The notes under the pieces are model-generated. The model was given only the letters and a program-made list of their open reading frames with translations, did not search any database and was not told the origin of the DNA. A program made the position numbers and the translations under genes. Shown here in pieces: positions 63,729 to 64,000 of a stretch of 64,000 nucleotides of DNA (its first letter is position 1; each line of letters opens with the position of its first letter). Source of the stretch: Phycisphaerae bacterium (GTDB taxonomy: Bacteria > Planctomycetota > Phycisphaerae > Sedimentisphaerales > Anaerohalosphaeraceae); NCBI GenBank assembly GCA_018052735.1, contig JAGPMT010000009.1:1-64000 (forward strand), read 5' to 3'.

Positions 63729-64000
63729 TTATGCCTTGACATAGTTGGTTCCATAGGGCTTTCGCTGGGGACGCGACAGCATAGCGTTCGCCTGAGCATC
63801 ATCGATAAACTGCTCCTTGACCGGATCCCAGCGGAGTTTCCGCCGCAGCTTCATTGCAATATGGCTGACAAGACACACGCTGCAGGAGCGGTGGGCAACC
63901 TCCACAGGGGCAACGGTTTCTTTGCGGCTGCGGATACATTCCAGCCAGTTGAGATGCTGCTCGGGGCTGTCATACAGCTCGACGGCATCGGGCTTGTCGG
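63729..64000 (-). CDS. Gfo/Idh/MocA-type oxidoreductase, 3' end only
   Basis: On the minus strand a frame runs from the window edge to a TAA at 63729-63731, about 90 residues. The text includes HLNWLECIRSRKETVAPVE, HRSCSVCLVSHIAMKLRR, LRWDPVKEQFIDDAQAN and MLSRPQRKPYGTNY. This is the common C-terminal pattern of planctomycete Gfo/Idh/MocA dehydrogenases, many exported by Tat. The N-terminal NAD-binding domain lies beyond 64000. These enzymes often act on sugars or cyclitols, which would fit the glycan-use genes of the window, but the substrate cannot be told. Confidence 0.82.
   Translation of the reverse strand, partial: DKPDAVELYDSPEQHLNWLECIRSRKETVAPVEVAHRSCSVCLVSHIAMKLRRKLRWDPVKEQFIDDAQANAMLSRPQRKPYGTNYVKA

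Overview
This window most likely comes from a planctomycete of class Phycisphaerae, probably near the Sedimentisphaerales. The evidence is: LamG, lamin-tail and dockerin-like secreted proteins in a mostly GC-moderate genome; two PEP-CTERM proteins; an ECF sigma factor of the Rhodopirellula/Verrucomicrobium type followed by a FecR-like membrane protein; a CotH/lamin-tail giant; many glycoside hydrolases; and a Gfo/Idh/MocA-type protein at the right edge. The order-level placement is an inference, because the window has no rRNA gene.

Layout. 1-4221: an AT-rich island with a type III-like restriction-modification cassette (3' end of mod, a winged-helix/nuclease-like gene, res). 4595-9334 (minus): a VKOR-DsbA fusion and a GH54 arabinofuranosidase carrying NEW3, lamin-tail and tandem repeat segments. 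9870-9944: tRNA-His. 10487-22405 (plus): ECF sigma factor, FecR/NPCBM protein, LamG/dockerin-like protein, PEP-CTERM protein and a 2,040-2,054-residue CotH protein. 22566-27866 (minus): GH43-like enzyme, O-antigen-ligase/TPR protein, WecA/MraY-like transferase, DUF4416. 28033-32337 (minus): proS, aroB, apt and a primary-type sigma-70 factor. 32719-39957: SH3 protein, HI0933-type flavoprotein, AsmA-like protein, purD. 40121-42916: pseudopilin and a spermidine-synthase-like/TPR membrane protein. 43009-45926 (minus): lipoprotein, MntA-HepT pair, PEP-CTERM protein, dockerin-like protein. 46508-54255 (mostly plus): rodA, rpsU, a uvrB fragment, a BSP-type peptidase (minus), uvrB, nadC, an orphan nuclease-like gene, birA. 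54272-64000: GH29 fucosidase, tRNA-Lys, cardiolipin synthase, nspC, THX-like ribosomal protein, class IV aminotransferase, glnS, cysK, a possible 39-residue basic small protein and the end of a Gfo/Idh/MocA-like gene.

How the genes fit together. Most of the chromosome segment is housekeeping (translation, purine salvage and synthesis, shikimate, NAD, biotin, DNA repair, shape and envelope). Two layers lie on top. One is a secreted polysaccharide-degradation and surface-display layer (GH54, GH43, GH29, LamG, CotH, dockerin-like and PEP-CTERM proteins), with the sigma/FecR pair as a plausible local regulator. The other is a set of transferred or defensive pieces (the AT-rich RM cassette, the MntA-HepT pair, and the AT-rich nuclease-like gene between nadC and birA).

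The points most worth a second look are the nuclease-like gene inside the RM cassette, the nadC-birA orphan without an ordinary start codon, the partial uvrB copy with an uneven mutation pattern, the repeat-invaded lamin-tail domain of the GH54 protein, and the small basic ORF before an orphan terminator near the right end. All domain calls were made by reading the sequence; no database search was run.
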